From Ornithinimicrobium pekingense DSM 21552 (lineage in GTDB: Bacteria; Actinomycetota; Actinomycetes; Actinomycetales; Dermatophilaceae): a stretch of 64,000 nt of DNA. The notes under the pieces are model-generated. The model was not told the origin of the DNA, did not search any database, and saw only the letters and a list, made by a program, of their open reading frames with translations. The stretch is from contig NZ_ATWJ01000010.1 in NCBI RefSeq assembly GCF_000421185.1, forward strand, positions 124,001 through 188,000, read 5' to 3'. Below are positions 7,554 through 18,119 of this stretch, piece by piece. How positions within the stretch are numbered: position 1 is the first letter of the stretch; each line of letters starts with the position of its first letter. The translations under genes were made by a program, and so were the position numbers.

Positions 7554-10343
7554 TCAGCCCTCGAACCGGAAGTCGGCCCGGTGCTGGGTGCCGTCCTCGA
7601 GGGTGATGATGAGCTGACGACAGGTGCCGGCCCAGGACTCGTCGGTCTTCCAGTTGTACTGGTAGCGGTCCTGGCCCTTGCTGTAGGTCAGCCCACGGTT
7701 GCCCGTGGCGCTCGTGGGGAAGGTCGGTGCGTACTGCACCGGCTCCAGGGTGTCGCAGCTGATCTGCTGGCTGGACGGGCTGTGGGCGTCCCGCAGCACG
7801 TCAAGGCCCAGGTCGCCGCCGAGGTTGAATTGGACCGGTGCCGCCGACCCGGCGTCGACCACGTTCAGCGAGTCGCCGGAGTACTTCGCCCCGACCAGGC
7901 CCGCACCGGGTGCGTCGCAGTGCGGGGGCACGTCGAACGCCTCGGTGTTGTCGTCGCGGTTGGTGGTGCCCTGGACCGCGCTGTAGCCCAGGCCGCGCCG
8001 GGCGAACGCCGACCAGATCGTGCAGCTGTCGCCGCCGCCGAGCGCGGCGTCGGCCGCGAGGATGCCGTCACGCCCGGCGAGGAAGCCCGGGTAGCAGCCC
8101 TGCAGCTTCAGGCCGTCCATGACGTACTGCATCGCCCGGGTGTTGCCCGCGGTGTCCCACGCGGCATAGATGTCCGCGGTGAACCCGTGCTTGTCGATCA
8201 GGTCCCAGTTGAGGTCCCACAGGGTCGCCGCCCACGCGTGACCGACCCCGTGCGGCGCCGCCAACGAGCCGCCGTCGACCCAGCCGCCGGACTTGATGCG
8301 GTCGTAGGTGAAGGGCTGGACCGCCATGTCGCGGGTGTAGGGCGCCGGGCGGATGCCGGCGCCGTGCCGGTCGTCCTGGAAGAGGGCGTAGGGGCCCATG
8401 CCGCGCGGCTGCTCCGGGTCGTCGAGCACAGGGTCGAGAAGCATCGTGATCGCCAGGTAGTCGCTCCAGCCCTCACCCATCTGCTCGTGGCCCGACAGGC
8501 AGTTGATGCCCGGACCGCCGGTCAGGCGGTTGGAGACGCCGTGGCCGTACTCGTGGATGATGATCCCGTTCTCCAGGTCGCCGTCCCGGATCCCCGGGTG
8601 GCTCGACATCTTGTGCACCGACGCCGCGGTGGTGCCCGCCGCGACCTGGGCGCGGATGGCCTCGCCGTCCTCCTGCGTCACCGAGATGGCCGGGATGGCG
8701 ACGGCCGGGTCCATGCTGCCCGACAGCGTCGGGGCCGGGGCCTGCGCCTCGTCGTGCGCGATGACGACCGCCACCGCCCCGCCGTCCTCGGCGTTGCGCA
8801 CCTGGTCGTACGGCGCGCAGGTGTCGGTCCGGAAGGTCACCACGACCGCGCCGGGCGCGGCGAACGGCACGCAGGTGTCGTCCACGACCACGGCCGTGCC
8901 GGGGTAGCCGGCGTTGGTCGGCGCCGGGGTGAACCGGGCGTAGTTCGCGCCGTAGGTCGTGGCGTCCGTCCCGGTGCCCAGGGTCAGCCCGTTCTGCGGG
9001 CCGAACTGGTTGCCGGGCCACAGGTACATCTGCATCCGTGGGCGACCGCCGTCCGCGGCGGGAGTGGAGAAGTTGGCGTTGTTGGCACCACGCCCGTCGG
9101 CCGCCTCGGCCCGCACGTCGTCGCCCCCGGCACCGTCCCCGGTGTAGTTGGTGACCTGGAAGTTGCCCGACGCCTCGTCGAAGCCGTAGCGGGCCAGGAC
9201 GTCGTGGATGACGTTGTTGGCGTAGAAGAGGTTGGTCACCGCGGCGTCGCGGTAGGTCTGGGCGTGCTCGGTCAGGTCCATCGCGAAGTCGAGGTCCAGG
9301 CCGGCCCCGCCGTCCGGGCTGCTGCCCGGGTCGGGCTGGTTGTCGGCGTCCTGGTCGGTGTAGGCGTGGACGTTGTTGCCCTGGGTCGTGGTGTGCTCCG
9401 CACCCGGCACGCCGTCGGTGTCGTGCCAGCCGAACGGGGAGGAGTGGGCATCGGCCGGCTCGGTGACCAGCACCCGGTCACCGTCGTTGGGGCTCTCCCG
9501 GGGGAACGCCAGGACCCGGTAGCTCGAGCCGTCGGCGACCGGGTCCGGCGACCCGAGCGCGACGCCGGCGACCGCGGCGCGGGAGGCCGGGGCGGAGAAC
9601 TGGTGCGGCGCCCTGGCCAGGTGGGTGAGGTCGCTGGTGGTGTGGTGGTCGGTCCAGTCCTCGACCTGCAGCGTCTCGCCGGTCTGCGCGTCGACCGTGA
9701 CCTGCCAGAGCGAGGCCGAGGCGTCCTCGTCGATGACGAGCTCCCACGCGAGCCGGAGGCCGTCCGGGGTCGGCTGCCAGACCAGGCGCGCCGGGACGTC
9801 GTCCTCGGCGGCGGCCGACGACAGCACGGTCGCCTGCTCGGGGCCGCCCTCGCGCTTCTCGACCTTGGGGCGCGGGGCCTCGATGTCGAGCTCGTCGGTG
9901 GCCGCGCTCATCGCGCCGGCCGCGTCGAGGGAGGTGGCACCGCCGGCCTCGCGAAGGTCGGCGACGAGCGACTGCGCGACGTGCAGCACCTCGCCCGCGG
10001 CGGTCACGCTGACGGTGGCGACGCCGCCGAGCACCTCACGGCCCTGGTGGTGCTGGACGAGGTTGACGTAGGTCACGCCGTTGTGCTCGGAGGTGTGCTG
10101 GGACATGACCTGCAGGTCGGCGACGTCGGCGGCGGCGACGCCGTACTCCGAGGCCTTCAGGCGCAGGAAGTCCTTGGCGACCTCCTCCGCGGGCGCCGAC
10201 GTGGGCTCGGTGAGGAAGAACGCGCTACCGGTGCCGGGTGGCGCCTGCTCGGCCTCCGGGACGGCCAGGGCACCTCCCGGGACCATGAGGGCGAGCGACA
10301 GGGGGACGCCGAGGCCGGCGGCCAGCAACGGGGTACGTCGCAT
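7554..10343 (-). CDS. Secreted M36 (fungalysin-type) zinc metalloprotease
   Basis: A 929-residue extracellular protease. A Sec signal peptide (residues 1-27, ending GGALA) precedes an FTP/PepSY-like propeptide (to about 220). The M36 catalytic domain follows. A PA-like insert occurs at about residues 480-560, just ahead of the active-site motif HEYGHGVSNRLTGG, whose two His bind zinc; the third ligand Glu lies in EQMGEGWSDY. Family members digest elastin-like and other proteins outside the cell. The ATG at 10343 has AAGGAG 5 nt upstream. It interrupts the mpa-trmI neighbourhood and has its own regulatory region at 10469-10546, so it is probably a later insertion under separate control. Confidence 0.92.
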   Translation of the reverse strand: MRRTPLLAAGLGVPLSLALMVPGGALAVPEAEQAPPGTGSAFFLTEPTSAPAEEVAKDFLRLKASEYGVAAADVADLQVMSQHTSEHNGVTYVNLVQHHQGREVLGGVATVSVTAAGEVLHVAQSLVADLREAGGATSLDAAGAMSAATDELDIEAPRPKVEKREGGPEQATVLSSAAAEDDVPARLVWQPTPDGLRLAWELVIDEDASASLWQVTVDAQTGETLQVEDWTDHHTTSDLTHLARAPHQFSAPASRAAVAGVALGSPDPVADGSSYRVLAFPRESPNDGDRVLVTEPADAHSSPFGWHDTDGVPGAEHTTTQGNNVHAYTDQDADNQPDPGSSPDGGAGLDLDFAMDLTEHAQTYRDAAVTNLFYANNVIHDVLARYGFDEASGNFQVTNYTGDGAGGDDVRAEAADGRGANNANFSTPAADGGRPRMQMYLWPGNQFGPQNGLTLGTGTDATTYGANYARFTPAPTNAGYPGTAVVVDDTCVPFAAPGAVVVTFRTDTCAPYDQVRNAEDGGAVAVVIAHDEAQAPAPTLSGSMDPAVAIPAISVTQEDGEAIRAQVAAGTTAASVHKMSSHPGIRDGDLENGIIIHEYGHGVSNRLTGGPGINCLSGHEQMGEGWSDYLAITMLLDPVLDDPEQPRGMGPYALFQDDRHGAGIRPAPYTRDMAVQPFTYDRIKSGGWVDGGSLAAPHGVGHAWAATLWDLNWDLIDKHGFTADIYAAWDTAGNTRAMQYVMDGLKLQGCYPGFLAGRDGILAADAALGGGDSCTIWSAFARRGLGYSAVQGTTNRDDNTEAFDVPPHCDAPGAGLVGAKYSGDSLNVVDAGSAAPVQFNLGGDLGLDVLRDAHSPSSQQISCDTLEPVQYAPTFPTSATGNRGLTYSKGQDRYQYNWKTDESWAGTCRQLIITLEDGTQHRADFRFEG

Positions 10344-10468
10344 GGAGGCTCCTTGGGGCAAGGGGGACGGCGGCGGCCACCCGTGCCAGGGGGCATGACG
10401 GAGCCCGCCTCCTCTCGACCTTGAGGGAGGTGGGCCCGGTGGGAGGACGCCGTCGCGTGGACTCCTCG

Positions 10469-10546
10469 AACCTACGCACCAGGGCCTCTGCAGGGGGTCA
10501 AGCCTCGGTCAGCGTTCGGTCAAGATTGGCCCTCTGGCCGGTCAAG
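10469..10546 (-). promoter_or_regulatory. Phased GGTCAAG repeats and promoter of the M36 protease
   Basis: GGTCAAG (CTTGACC on the coding strand) begins at 10496, 10518 and 10540, with a variant GGTCAG at 10507. Spacings are 11, 11 and 22 bp, one or two helical turns. A TAGGTT -10 candidate lies at 10474-10469, 21 bp from the nearest repeat. Direct repeats phased by 11 bp are the usual binding pattern of PhoB/OmpR-type activators and SARP regulators. The regulator is unknown. Confidence 0.5.
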
Positions 10547-10567
10547 ACCGGTCCGGCCCAGGCGGGG

Positions 10568-11590
<1,023 letters not shown>

Positions 11591-12703
11591 CTACGAGCGC
11601 GCGGAGGCGCGTCCTGCCCGGTTCAGGTCCGTGGACGCGACGGCGCCCCAGGGCCGGCCGTCGTCGTCGAGCAGGCAGACGACCCCTGCACCGGTCGCGC
11701 GCATGACCTCGAGCACCTGCTCGAAGAGCGTGTCCGGGCCCGCCCGCACCGCCCAGCCCTCCGGCATCCGCAGCGCGACGGCGGACGCGGGGACGCGTGC
11801 GCGGTCGGCGTCGGGCACCGAGGCCATGGTGGCCGGATGGACGAGTGCCTCCGGCTCGCCACCGTCCGGTTGAACCACCCACAGCTGTGCCTGCTCCCAG
11901 GGCACCTCGGCCAGCGGGGTCTGCGGCGCCACGACGGCGACGGGACGGGCGACGTCCCCGAGCCGGAGCCGGGCGGCGGTGCGTCCGTGCCGGCCGGCAC
12001 GGACGGCCTGCCCGGCCCCCTGCCACAGGAACAGGGCGATGATGAAGACCCACGCGAAGCGGGTGATGCTCACACGCTGCCCGTCGAGGACGAGCGGCGA
12101 CAGGCCCCACAGCACGACGAGGACCGCCACGGCTCGCCCCGCCCAGCCGGCCACCCACGTCGCGGTGCTGCGGTCGCCCGTGATGCGCCATGCCAGCGCC
12201 TCCAGCAGGAACCCGCCGTCGAGCGGCAGCCCCGGCACGAGGTTGAAGATCGCGACGAAGGCGTTGGCCCAGGTGAAGGCGAAGGCGAGCAGCAGCGGCA
12301 CCCCGCCGTCCAGCACGCCCATGAGCCACCAGCCCAGGAGCGCCAGGACGCCGTTGGCCAGCGGCCCGACGACCGCCACGGCCGCGCTGCGGGCGGGAGT
12401 GGCCCCCGCGGCGTCGTGGGCGGTGTGACCGCCCCAGAAGTCGGCGACGACCCGGGAGACGCGGAAGCCGACGCGCTGGGCGACCAGGGCGTGCGCGGCC
12501 TCGTGGGCGAGCACCGACAGCAGGAGCAGCAGGGCGAAGAGCAGCGCGACGACGTAGGAGAGCAGCCCCAGCCCCACGATGGCCTCGACGGTCGGACCGA
12601 AGACGAGCACGATGACGGCGGCGACGAGGAACCAGCTGCGCCCGATGTAGACGGGCACACCGGACAAGCTTGCGATACGCCACCCGCGGCTGCTGCCCGT
12701 CAT
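11591..12703 (-). CDS. M50 (site-2 protease type) intramembrane metalloprotease with CBS-like tail
   Basis: A 370-residue membrane protease. It has about six transmembrane helices; the first zinc motif AHEAAHALV lies in helix 2 (near residue 67) and the distal Asp motif NLVPGLPLDGG near residue 150. After residue 240 a soluble part contains LEVMRATGAGVVCLLDDDGRP, resembling a CBS domain as in the SpoIVFB-like M50B group. Substrate unknown. It lies upstream of trmI in the same operon and is divergent from the RecB-like gene, with a 93-bp gap holding both promoters. Confidence 0.88.
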   Translation of the reverse strand: MTGSSRGWRIASLSGVPVYIGRSWFLVAAVIVLVFGPTVEAIVGLGLLSYVVALLFALLLLLSVLAHEAAHALVAQRVGFRVSRVVADFWGGHTAHDAAGATPARSAAVAVVGPLANGVLALLGWWLMGVLDGGVPLLLAFAFTWANAFVAIFNLVPGLPLDGGFLLEALAWRITGDRSTATWVAGWAGRAVAVLVVLWGLSPLVLDGQRVSITRFAWVFIIALFLWQGAGQAVRAGRHGRTAARLRLGDVARPVAVVAPQTPLAEVPWEQAQLWVVQPDGGEPEALVHPATMASVPDADRARVPASAVALRMPEGWAVRAGPDTLFEQVLEVMRATGAGVVCLLDDDGRPWGAVASTDLNRAGRASARS

Positions 12704-12782
12704 GCTGCGCAAGCCTATGCCCCAGCCTGCACCGACGACGCCACCCGCACGGTCGGTCGCCGGACCTGTCGGAGCCGGGACG

Positions 12783-12788
12783 TACAGT
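12783..12788 (+). promoter_or_regulatory. -10 box of the RecB-like nuclease gene
   Basis: TACAGT lies 8 nt before the ATG at 12797, consistent with a leaderless or nearly leaderless transcript. Confidence 0.45.
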
Positions 12789-12796
12789 GACCGACC

Positions 12797-13657
12797 ATGG
12801 AACCCGCCCTCTCCCCGTCGCGGGCGGCCGACTTCATGCAGTGCCCGATGCTCTACCGCTTCCGGGTGGTCGACCGGCTGCCCGAGCCGCCGAGCGCCGC
12901 GGCGGCCCGCGGGACGCTCGTCCACGCGGTCCTCGAGGAGCTCTTCGACCTGCCCCCGCACGAGCGGACCAGCGAGAACGCCACCGGCCTGCTGCCGGCC
13001 GCGTGGGCGCGCATGGTGGAGGCCGAGCCCGGCCTCGCCGGACTCCTCCACGTCGAGGAGGGCGCGAGCGTGACGGTCGAGGACTGGTTCGAGCAGGCGG
13101 CGGCCTTCGTGGAGCGGTGGTTCACCCTCGAGGACCCGACCGTCCTGGAGCCCGCCGAGCGAGAGCTCTACGTCGAGGCCAAGGTCGACGACGTCACGAT
13201 CCGCGGCTACGTGGACCGGCTGGACCGCGCCGCCGACGGCCGGCTGCGGGTGGTCGACTACAAGACCGGCCGCGCGCCGTCGGAGACCTTCGAGGCCAGG
13301 GCGTTGTTCCAGCTCAAGTTCTACGCCCTGGCGTTGTGGCGCAGCCGTGGCGTCCTGCCCGCCCGCCTGCAGCTGGTCTACCTGCGCGACGGGCAGGTGC
13401 TGTGGATCGACCCGACCGAGGAGGACCTGCTCGCCACCGAGCGCAAGATCCGGGCGCTGTGGAAGGCGATCGAGCTGGCCGCGACCACCGGGGACTGGCG
13501 TCCGCGGACGGGTCGCGCCTGCTCGTGGTGCGCCCACCAGGCGGTCTGCCCCGCGTGGGGAGGCACCCCTCCCCCGCTGCCGGAGGACGCGACGCTGCGC
13601 GCGCTCGACCCCCGTTCCACCGGCCGCACCGACAAGCGCGCCGAGGACGCGGACTGA
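12797..13657 (+). CDS. RecB-family PD-(D/E)XK exonuclease-like protein
   Basis: A 286-residue single-domain nuclease of the RecB/Cas4-like superfamily. The catalytic core includes GTLVHAVLEELF (motif I His), GYVDRLD (Asp) and LRVVDYKTGR (the D...ExK-type motif). Cysteines at residue 16 (FMQCPM) and in the C-terminal CSWCAHQAVC can hold a [4Fe-4S] cluster as in AddB/Cas4. The orthologous M. tuberculosis gene (Rv2119) is also next to trmI. The cellular role is unknown, presumably DNA end processing. Confidence 0.88.
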   Translation: MEPALSPSRAADFMQCPMLYRFRVVDRLPEPPSAAAARGTLVHAVLEELFDLPPHERTSENATGLLPAAWARMVEAEPGLAGLLHVEEGASVTVEDWFEQAAAFVERWFTLEDPTVLEPAERELYVEAKVDDVTIRGYVDRLDRAADGRLRVVDYKTGRAPSETFEARALFQLKFYALALWRSRGVLPARLQLVYLRDGQVLWIDPTEEDLLATERKIRALWKAIELAATTGDWRPRTGRACSWCAHQAVCPAWGGTPPPLPEDATLRALDPRSTGRTDKRAEDAD

Positions 13658-13670
13658 CCCGGCTCCCGCC

Positions 13671-14528
13671 TCAGCCCGTGGGGCCGCCGTCGTCGCGACG
13701 GCGCAGGTAGCGCTCGAACTCCCGGGCGATCGCGTCGCCCGAGGCCTCCGGCAGCTCGACCGTGTCCTGGGCGTCCTCGAGCTGGCGGACGTACTCCGCG
13801 ACCTCGTCGTCCGTGGACGCGAGCTCGTCGACCCCGTGCTCCCACGCCCGGGCCTCCTCGGCCAGCGCCGTGTCGTCGATGACGCAGTCGAGCAGCTCCT
13901 CGACCCGCCCGAGCAGGGCCAGGGAGGCCTTCGGCGAGGGCGGCCCACCCGCGTAGTGGGGCACGGCGGCCCAGCACGACATCACGGGCAGGTCCAGCTG
14001 CTGCGCCTCGTCGGCCAGCACGCCCACGATGCCCGTGGGCCCCTCGTAGGTGCTCGGCTCGACGTCGTCGAGGCTCTCGAGCAGGTCCGGGTCCTCGGAG
14101 GTCACGCTCACCGGGATGGGCCGGGTGTGCGGCACGTCGGCCAGGAGCGCACCGAGCACGACCATCATCTGGGCACCCTGGTGCACGGCGTAGGCCAGGA
14201 TGTCGACGGCGAAGGAGCGCCAGCGCACGGACGGCTCGATCCCCATCACGAGCAGGACGTCGCGGCCCATGGGGGTGTCGCGCGCGAGCAGGATGCGGGT
14301 GGTGGGCCAGCGCACCGTGCGACGCCCGTCGACCCGGACCGTCTGCGGGCGGTTGACCTGGAAGTCGTAGTAGTCCTCCGGGTCGACCGCCGCGACGACC
14401 TCCGCGTCCCAGACCGACGCCAGGTGCTCCACCACGGCGGAGGCGCTCTCCCCCGCGTCGTTCCACCCCTCGAACGCCGCGATCACGACGGGGTCGCGCA
14501 GCTCGCCGGTGTCGCGCAGCTCGATCAT
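13671..14528 (-). CDS. PAC2-family (proteasome assembly chaperone 2-like) protein
   Basis: A 285-residue PAC2-superfamily protein, named after eukaryotic proteasome assembly chaperone 2; the bacterial function is unknown. The N-terminus VVIAAFEGWNDAGESAS and the central GALLADVPHTRPIPV / YEGPTGIVGVL segments are diagnostic of the actinobacterial group. I took the ATG at 14528, preceded by AAAGGTG; a GTG two codons earlier (14534) is possible. It converges on the RecB-like gene with only 13 bp between stops. Confidence 0.85.
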   Translation of the reverse strand: MIELRDTGELRDPVVIAAFEGWNDAGESASAVVEHLASVWDAEVVAAVDPEDYYDFQVNRPQTVRVDGRRTVRWPTTRILLARDTPMGRDVLLVMGIEPSVRWRSFAVDILAYAVHQGAQMMVVLGALLADVPHTRPIPVSVTSEDPDLLESLDDVEPSTYEGPTGIVGVLADEAQQLDLPVMSCWAAVPHYAGGPPSPKASLALLGRVEELLDCVIDDTALAEEARAWEHGVDELASTDDEVAEYVRQLEDAQDTVELPEASGDAIAREFERYLRRRDDGGPTG

Positions 14529-14609
14529 GCTCACCTTTCCCGCAGGGGCGGCCCGCTCCTGCGGGACCGCACGTGCTCACCCTACGTCTCCGGCGGCTAC
14601 CGTGGGGCC

Positions 14610-15332
14610 GTGCCGACGTTCTCCGAGCCCAGCCCCGCCCTGCCCGCCGCCGTGCTCTGGGACATGGACGGCACCATCGTCGACTCCGAGCCCTACTGGA
14701 TGGCCGAGGAGGAGGCGCTGGTCGCCGCCGCCGGCGGCACCTGGCGGCACGAGGACGCGCTGGAGCTGGTCGGCAACGACCTGCTGGTCTCCGCGCGCAT
14801 CATCCTCGAGCGCTCACCGGTCACGGGCTCGCCGGAGGAGGTGGTCGCGGCCCTGCTGGGCGGTGTCTCCGCCCGGATGCGCGAGACGCTGCCCTGGCGT
14901 CCCGGCGCCGCGGAGCTGCTGGCTGAGCTGGGGCGCCTGGGTGTCCCCTCCGCCCTGGTGACGATGTCGTGGACCCAGCTGGCCGACGTGCTGGTCGAGC
15001 GGCTGCCCGAGGGCACCTTCGCGACGGTGGTCACCGGCGACCAGGTGCGGCTGGGCAAGCCCCACCCCGAGCCCTACCTCGAGGCCGCCCGCCGGCTGGG
15101 CGTCGACCCGGCGGACTGCGTGGCGGTGGAGGACTCCCCCACCGGCGCCGCGTCCGCCACCGGTGCGGGCGTGCCGACGGTCGTCGTGCCGCACATCGTC
15201 GAGGTGCCGCCGATGCCGGGAGCGGTGCAGGTGCAGAGCCTGGCCGGTCTCGACCCGGCCGGCCTCACCGCGCTGGCCCGTTCGGCCCGGGCCCGGCACG
15301 ACCGGGCCGCCAGCGAGGACCTCAAAGCCTGA
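14610..15332 (+). CDS. HAD-superfamily phosphatase
   Basis: A 240-residue HAD hydrolase of the beta-phosphoglucomutase/sugar-phosphatase subclass. Motif I is DMDGTIVDS (nucleophile Asp near residue 17), motif II VTMSW, motif III the Lys in [10 protein letters not shown], and motif [13 protein letters not shown]. Substrate unknown. The start is the GTG at 14610; no ATG fits the conserved N-terminus. It is divergent from PAC2, and its 3' end overlaps that of mshC by 11 bp on the opposite strand. Confidence 0.87.
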   Translation: MPTFSEPSPALPAAVLWDMDGTIVDSEPYWMAEEEALVAAAGGTWRHEDALELVGNDLLVSARIILERSPVTGSPEEVVAALLGGVSARMRETLPWRPGAAELLAELGRLGVPSALVTMSWTQLADVLVERLPEGTFATVVTGDQVRLGKPHPEPYLEAARRLGVDPADCVAVEDSPTGAASATGAGVPTVVVPHIVEVPPMPGAVQVQSLAGLDPAGLTALARSARARHDRAASEDLKA

Positions 15333-16599
15333 CGCCGAGCAGCGCGTCCACGGCCTCGGGGACGAGCGGGGACGCCGTCTGGCCGTCCAGGACGGCCCGC
15401 GCCCAGGCGTCGACCTCCGCCAGCGCGCGAGGGCTGCCCAGGTCGTCCGCGAGGGCGGCGCGCATCCGCGCCACGGTCTGCGCCCCCAGCTCCGCCGGGT
15501 AGCCGGCGGTCGCCCGCCCGGCGGCCTCCCGCCAGACCCGGAGCCGCTCCTGGGCCCGCTCGAGCAGCTGGGGGGTCCACTCCCACTCCGACCGGTAGTG
15601 CTGCGCGAGCAGAGCCAGCCGGATGGCCATCGGGTCCACGCCCTGGACGCGCAGGGCGGAGACCAGGACGAGGTTGCCCTTGGACTTGCTCATCTTCTCG
15701 CCCTCGTAGGCCACCATCGCCTGGTGCACGTACGCCTGGGCGAAGGCCGCGCCGCCCTGGAGCGCGGCCGCCTGCACGGCGCTCATCTCGTGGTGGGGGA
15801 AGATCAGGTCGGTGCCGCCGCCCTGCACGTCGAAGCTGCTGCCCAGGTAGCGCTGGGCGATGGTCGAGCACTCGATGTGCCAGCCGGGGCGCCCGCGTCC
15901 GAGGGAGCCGCCCTCCCAGTGCGGCTCGCCCTCGCGACCGGCGCGCCACAGGAGGGGGTCGAGCTCGTCGCGCTTGCCCTGGCGGTCGGGGTCGCCACCC
16001 CGCTCGGCGAAGACGTCCATCATCTGGGCGTGGCTCCAGCCGGACACCTCGCCGAACGTCGGCTGCGTCGAGAGGTCGAGGTAGAGGTCGACCCGGCTCG
16101 CGCCCTCGACCGTCACCTCGTCCTCGGGCACGGCCACCGGGTAGGCCGTGCCGTCGGCGACGAGCTGCTCGATGGCGGTGACGTCGTCGGGGATGCCCTC
16201 GACCGCCCCGACGTAGTGGTCCGGCGGGATGACCCGCAGGGCCTCCATGTCCTCGAAGAACAGGTCGATCTGGCTCCAGGCCAGCTCCTGCCAGTCGACC
16301 CCGTCGCGCTGCGCCCGCTCCAGCAGGGGCTCGTCGACGTCGGTGACGTTCTGGACGTAGAGCACGTCCAGGCCGCTGTCGCGCCATACCCGCTGCAGAA
16401 GGTCGAAGGTGACGTAGGTCGCGGCGTGCCCCAGGTGCGTGGCGTCGTAGGGCGTGATCCCGCAGACGTAGAGGCGGGCGGTGCCGTCGGCCGGGCGCGT
16501 GCGGACCCGCGAGCCGGTCGCGGTGTCGTGCACCGTCAGGGGGCCGCCCCGCTGCTCGAGGGCGAGGGCGGGGACGTCGACGGGTGACCAGGTCTTCAC
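15322..16599 (-). CDS. mshC: MshC, cysteine:glucosaminyl-inositol ligase (mycothiol synthesis)
   Basis: MshC joins L-cysteine to GlcN-Ins using ATP, the third committed step of mycothiol synthesis. The 425-residue protein resembles a cysteinyl-tRNA synthetase core: [16 protein letters not shown] holds the HIGH-like motif and [11 protein letters not shown] the KMSKS loop. The zinc-binding set is visible in [15 protein letters not shown] and HHEMSAV. Full family length from the ATG at 16599. Mycothiol use supports an actinobacterial origin. It ends 11 bp inside the convergent HAD gene. Confidence 0.95.
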   Translation of the reverse strand: MKTWSPVDVPALALEQRGGPLTVHDTATGSRVRTRPADGTARLYVCGITPYDATHLGHAATYVTFDLLQRVWRDSGLDVLYVQNVTDVDEPLLERAQRDGVDWQELAWSQIDLFFEDMEALRVIPPDHYVGAVEGIPDDVTAIEQLVADGTAYPVAVPEDEVTVEGASRVDLYLDLSTQPTFGEVSGWSHAQMMDVFAERGGDPDRQGKRDELDPLLWRAGREGEPHWEGGSLGRGRPGWHIECSTIAQRYLGSSFDVQGGGTDLIFPHHEMSAVQAAALQGGAAFAQAYVHQAMVAYEGEKMSKSKGNLVLVSALRVQGVDPMAIRLALLAQHYRSEWEWTPQLLERAQERLRVWREAAGRATAGYPAELGAQTVARMRAALADDLGSPRALAEVDAWARAVLDGQTASPLVPEAVDALLGVRL

Positions 16600-16705
16600 G
16601 ACGCCACAGCCTAGACGTCGCCCCGGCGGCTCCCTGCATCCGCATCCGCGTCAGCCAGCACGCCCGCCCGCGCGGGTGCTGCGCGGGTCGCTCGTCCTCG
16701 GGGTC

Positions 16706-17536
16706 TCACCACAGCGGCCAGGGCAGCGGGTAGCGGTCGCCCGGCGGCAGCGGCATCGCCCCCTCCGCGAGCAGCGCGGCCGCGCGGGAGCGCAGCGCCT
16801 CCAGCTCGCCGGGCTCCAGGAGCGTCGTCAGGGAACGCGGGCTCGCGTCCTCCAGGGCGGCCTGCAGCCTCGTCAGCGCCAGCAGGTCCTCCTGGCGCAA
16901 CGGGGCGCCCGCCCAGCCCCACAGCACGGTCCGCAGCTTGTCGTCCTCGTGCAGGCAGAGGCCGTGGTCGAAGCCGCGCAGCCTGCCGGCGACGTCCAGC
17001 GTCAGGTGGGCGGCCTTGCGGTCGGCGTTGTTGAGCACGACGTCCAGGACCGCCATCGAGCGCAGGGACGCGTCGTCCGCGTGGGCGACCACCACGTCCT
17101 CCCCCTCGGGGCCGCTGCCGGACACCACCGCCAGCCACGCGTCGGTCACGTCGGCCGGTGCCAGCACCTCCACCAGGCCCGCTGAGGGGTCGGCGAGCCG
17201 GTCGGGCTCCTGGGTGACCCACCACTGCAGGGACCCCGGTCCGAGCGGGGCGTCCTCCCGCAGCACGGTGGGCGGGACCACGTCCCAGCCCCCGGCGCGC
17301 GAGACCAGGTATGCGGCCACCTCCCGGGCGGCAAGGGTGCCGGGCGGGAAGTCGCGCAGCGGGCGCTCGCCGCGCACCGGCTTGTAGACGGCGCGGTGCC
17401 CCGTGGGACGGCCGGCCGGGTCGGTGAGGTCGACGAGCAGGGTGAGGTTGGAGGCCTCGGTGAGCACCCCGAGCGGCTCGACGGTGCTGCCGTGCAGGAC
17501 CTCGAGCGCCTCGTCGTCGTCGAGCAGGTCGGCCAC
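16706..17536 (-). CDS. SCO1664-family PI3/4-kinase-like protein
   Basis: A 276-residue protein of the SCO1664 family, a conserved actinobacterial group with a kinase-like fold. Visible marks are HRAVYKPVRGERPLRDFPPGTLAAREVAAYLVSR, split here as AVYKPVRGERPL (putative ATP-binding Lys) and LAAREVAAYLVS, with the catalytic-loop-like VLDVVLNNADRKAAH and FDHGLCLHED. Substrate unknown. GTG start at 17536. It follows DUF3090 by 21 bp; the DUF3090-SCO1664-mshC order is conserved in actinobacteria. Confidence 0.87.
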   Translation of the reverse strand: MADLLDDDEALEVLHGSTVEPLGVLTEASNLTLLVDLTDPAGRPTGHRAVYKPVRGERPLRDFPPGTLAAREVAAYLVSRAGGWDVVPPTVLREDAPLGPGSLQWWVTQEPDRLADPSAGLVEVLAPADVTDAWLAVVSGSGPEGEDVVVAHADDASLRSMAVLDVVLNNADRKAAHLTLDVAGRLRGFDHGLCLHEDDKLRTVLWGWAGAPLRQEDLLALTRLQAALEDASPRSLTTLLEPGELEALRSRAAALLAEGAMPLPPGDRYPLPWPLW

Positions 17537-17557
17537 GTGCGTCGAGGGTCCGGCGCC

Positions 17558-18109
17558 TCAGCGCCGGTAGCCGTTGGCCCGCGGGCAGATGTGGCCGGAG
17601 GGGTCCAGCGGCTGGCCGCAGAACGGGCAGGACGGCCGCCCGCCCTCGATGGCAGCCCCGCACCGGATGGCGAAGGCGCGGGCCCGGGCCGGCTCCAGCA
17701 CGACGACGAGCGACTGCGGCGGCAGACCGGTCCACGGCCAGTCCTGCTCCGGGTCGAGCTCGACCAGCTCGTCGGGCTCGGGCCGGTCGTGCGCCTCGAG
17801 CACCACACGGTGCCGCCCGGCGTCCCACGCCACCGAGAGCCGCTGGATGCGGAAGTCGTCGTCGAAGGGGGTGTCCATGGGGGCGGTGTCGACGAACGCC
17901 GCGGCGGCCTCCTCCGAGCCCTCCACGGGCGCGACCTGGTCGAGCAGCTCGGCCAGCGAGGTGCCCAGCAGACGCACCTGCTCCTTCTCCAGCGACACGG
18001 TCGTGCGGCGCTCGCCCTCGCTGGCCTGCAGGAAGAAGGTGCGCTGGCCGGGCGGGCCGACGCTGCCGGCGACACATCGCTGCGGGGGGTCGTAGACGGA
18101 CTGCGGCAT
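17558..18109 (-). CDS. DUF3090-family protein with C-terminal zinc ribbon
   Basis: A 183-residue protein matching DUF3090, which sits beside the SCO1664-type and phosphomutase-type genes in many actinobacteria. A central YXLQ-type beta region (RTFFLQASEGERRTTVSLEKEQV) is followed by a C-terminal zinc-ribbon-like segment CPFCGQPLDPSGHICPRANG with the four metal ligands. Function unknown; the stable linkage suggests a shared process with its neighbours. The ATG at 18109 is 10 bp after the phosphomutase stop. Confidence 0.87.
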   Translation of the reverse strand: MPQSVYDPPQRCVAGSVGPPGQRTFFLQASEGERRTTVSLEKEQVRLLGTSLAELLDQVAPVEGSEEAAAAFVDTAPMDTPFDDDFRIQRLSVAWDAGRHRVVLEAHDRPEPDELVELDPEQDWPWTGLPPQSLVVVLEPARARAFAIRCGAAIEGGRPSCPFCGQPLDPSGHICPRANGYRR

Positions 18110-18119
18110 GGGCCCCACC

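Noticed and set aside
7581-10424. 947-codon open frame antisense to the M36 protease
   Set aside because: Low-complexity Val/Arg/Gly product; the minus strand encodes a protease with signal peptide and HEYGH motif.
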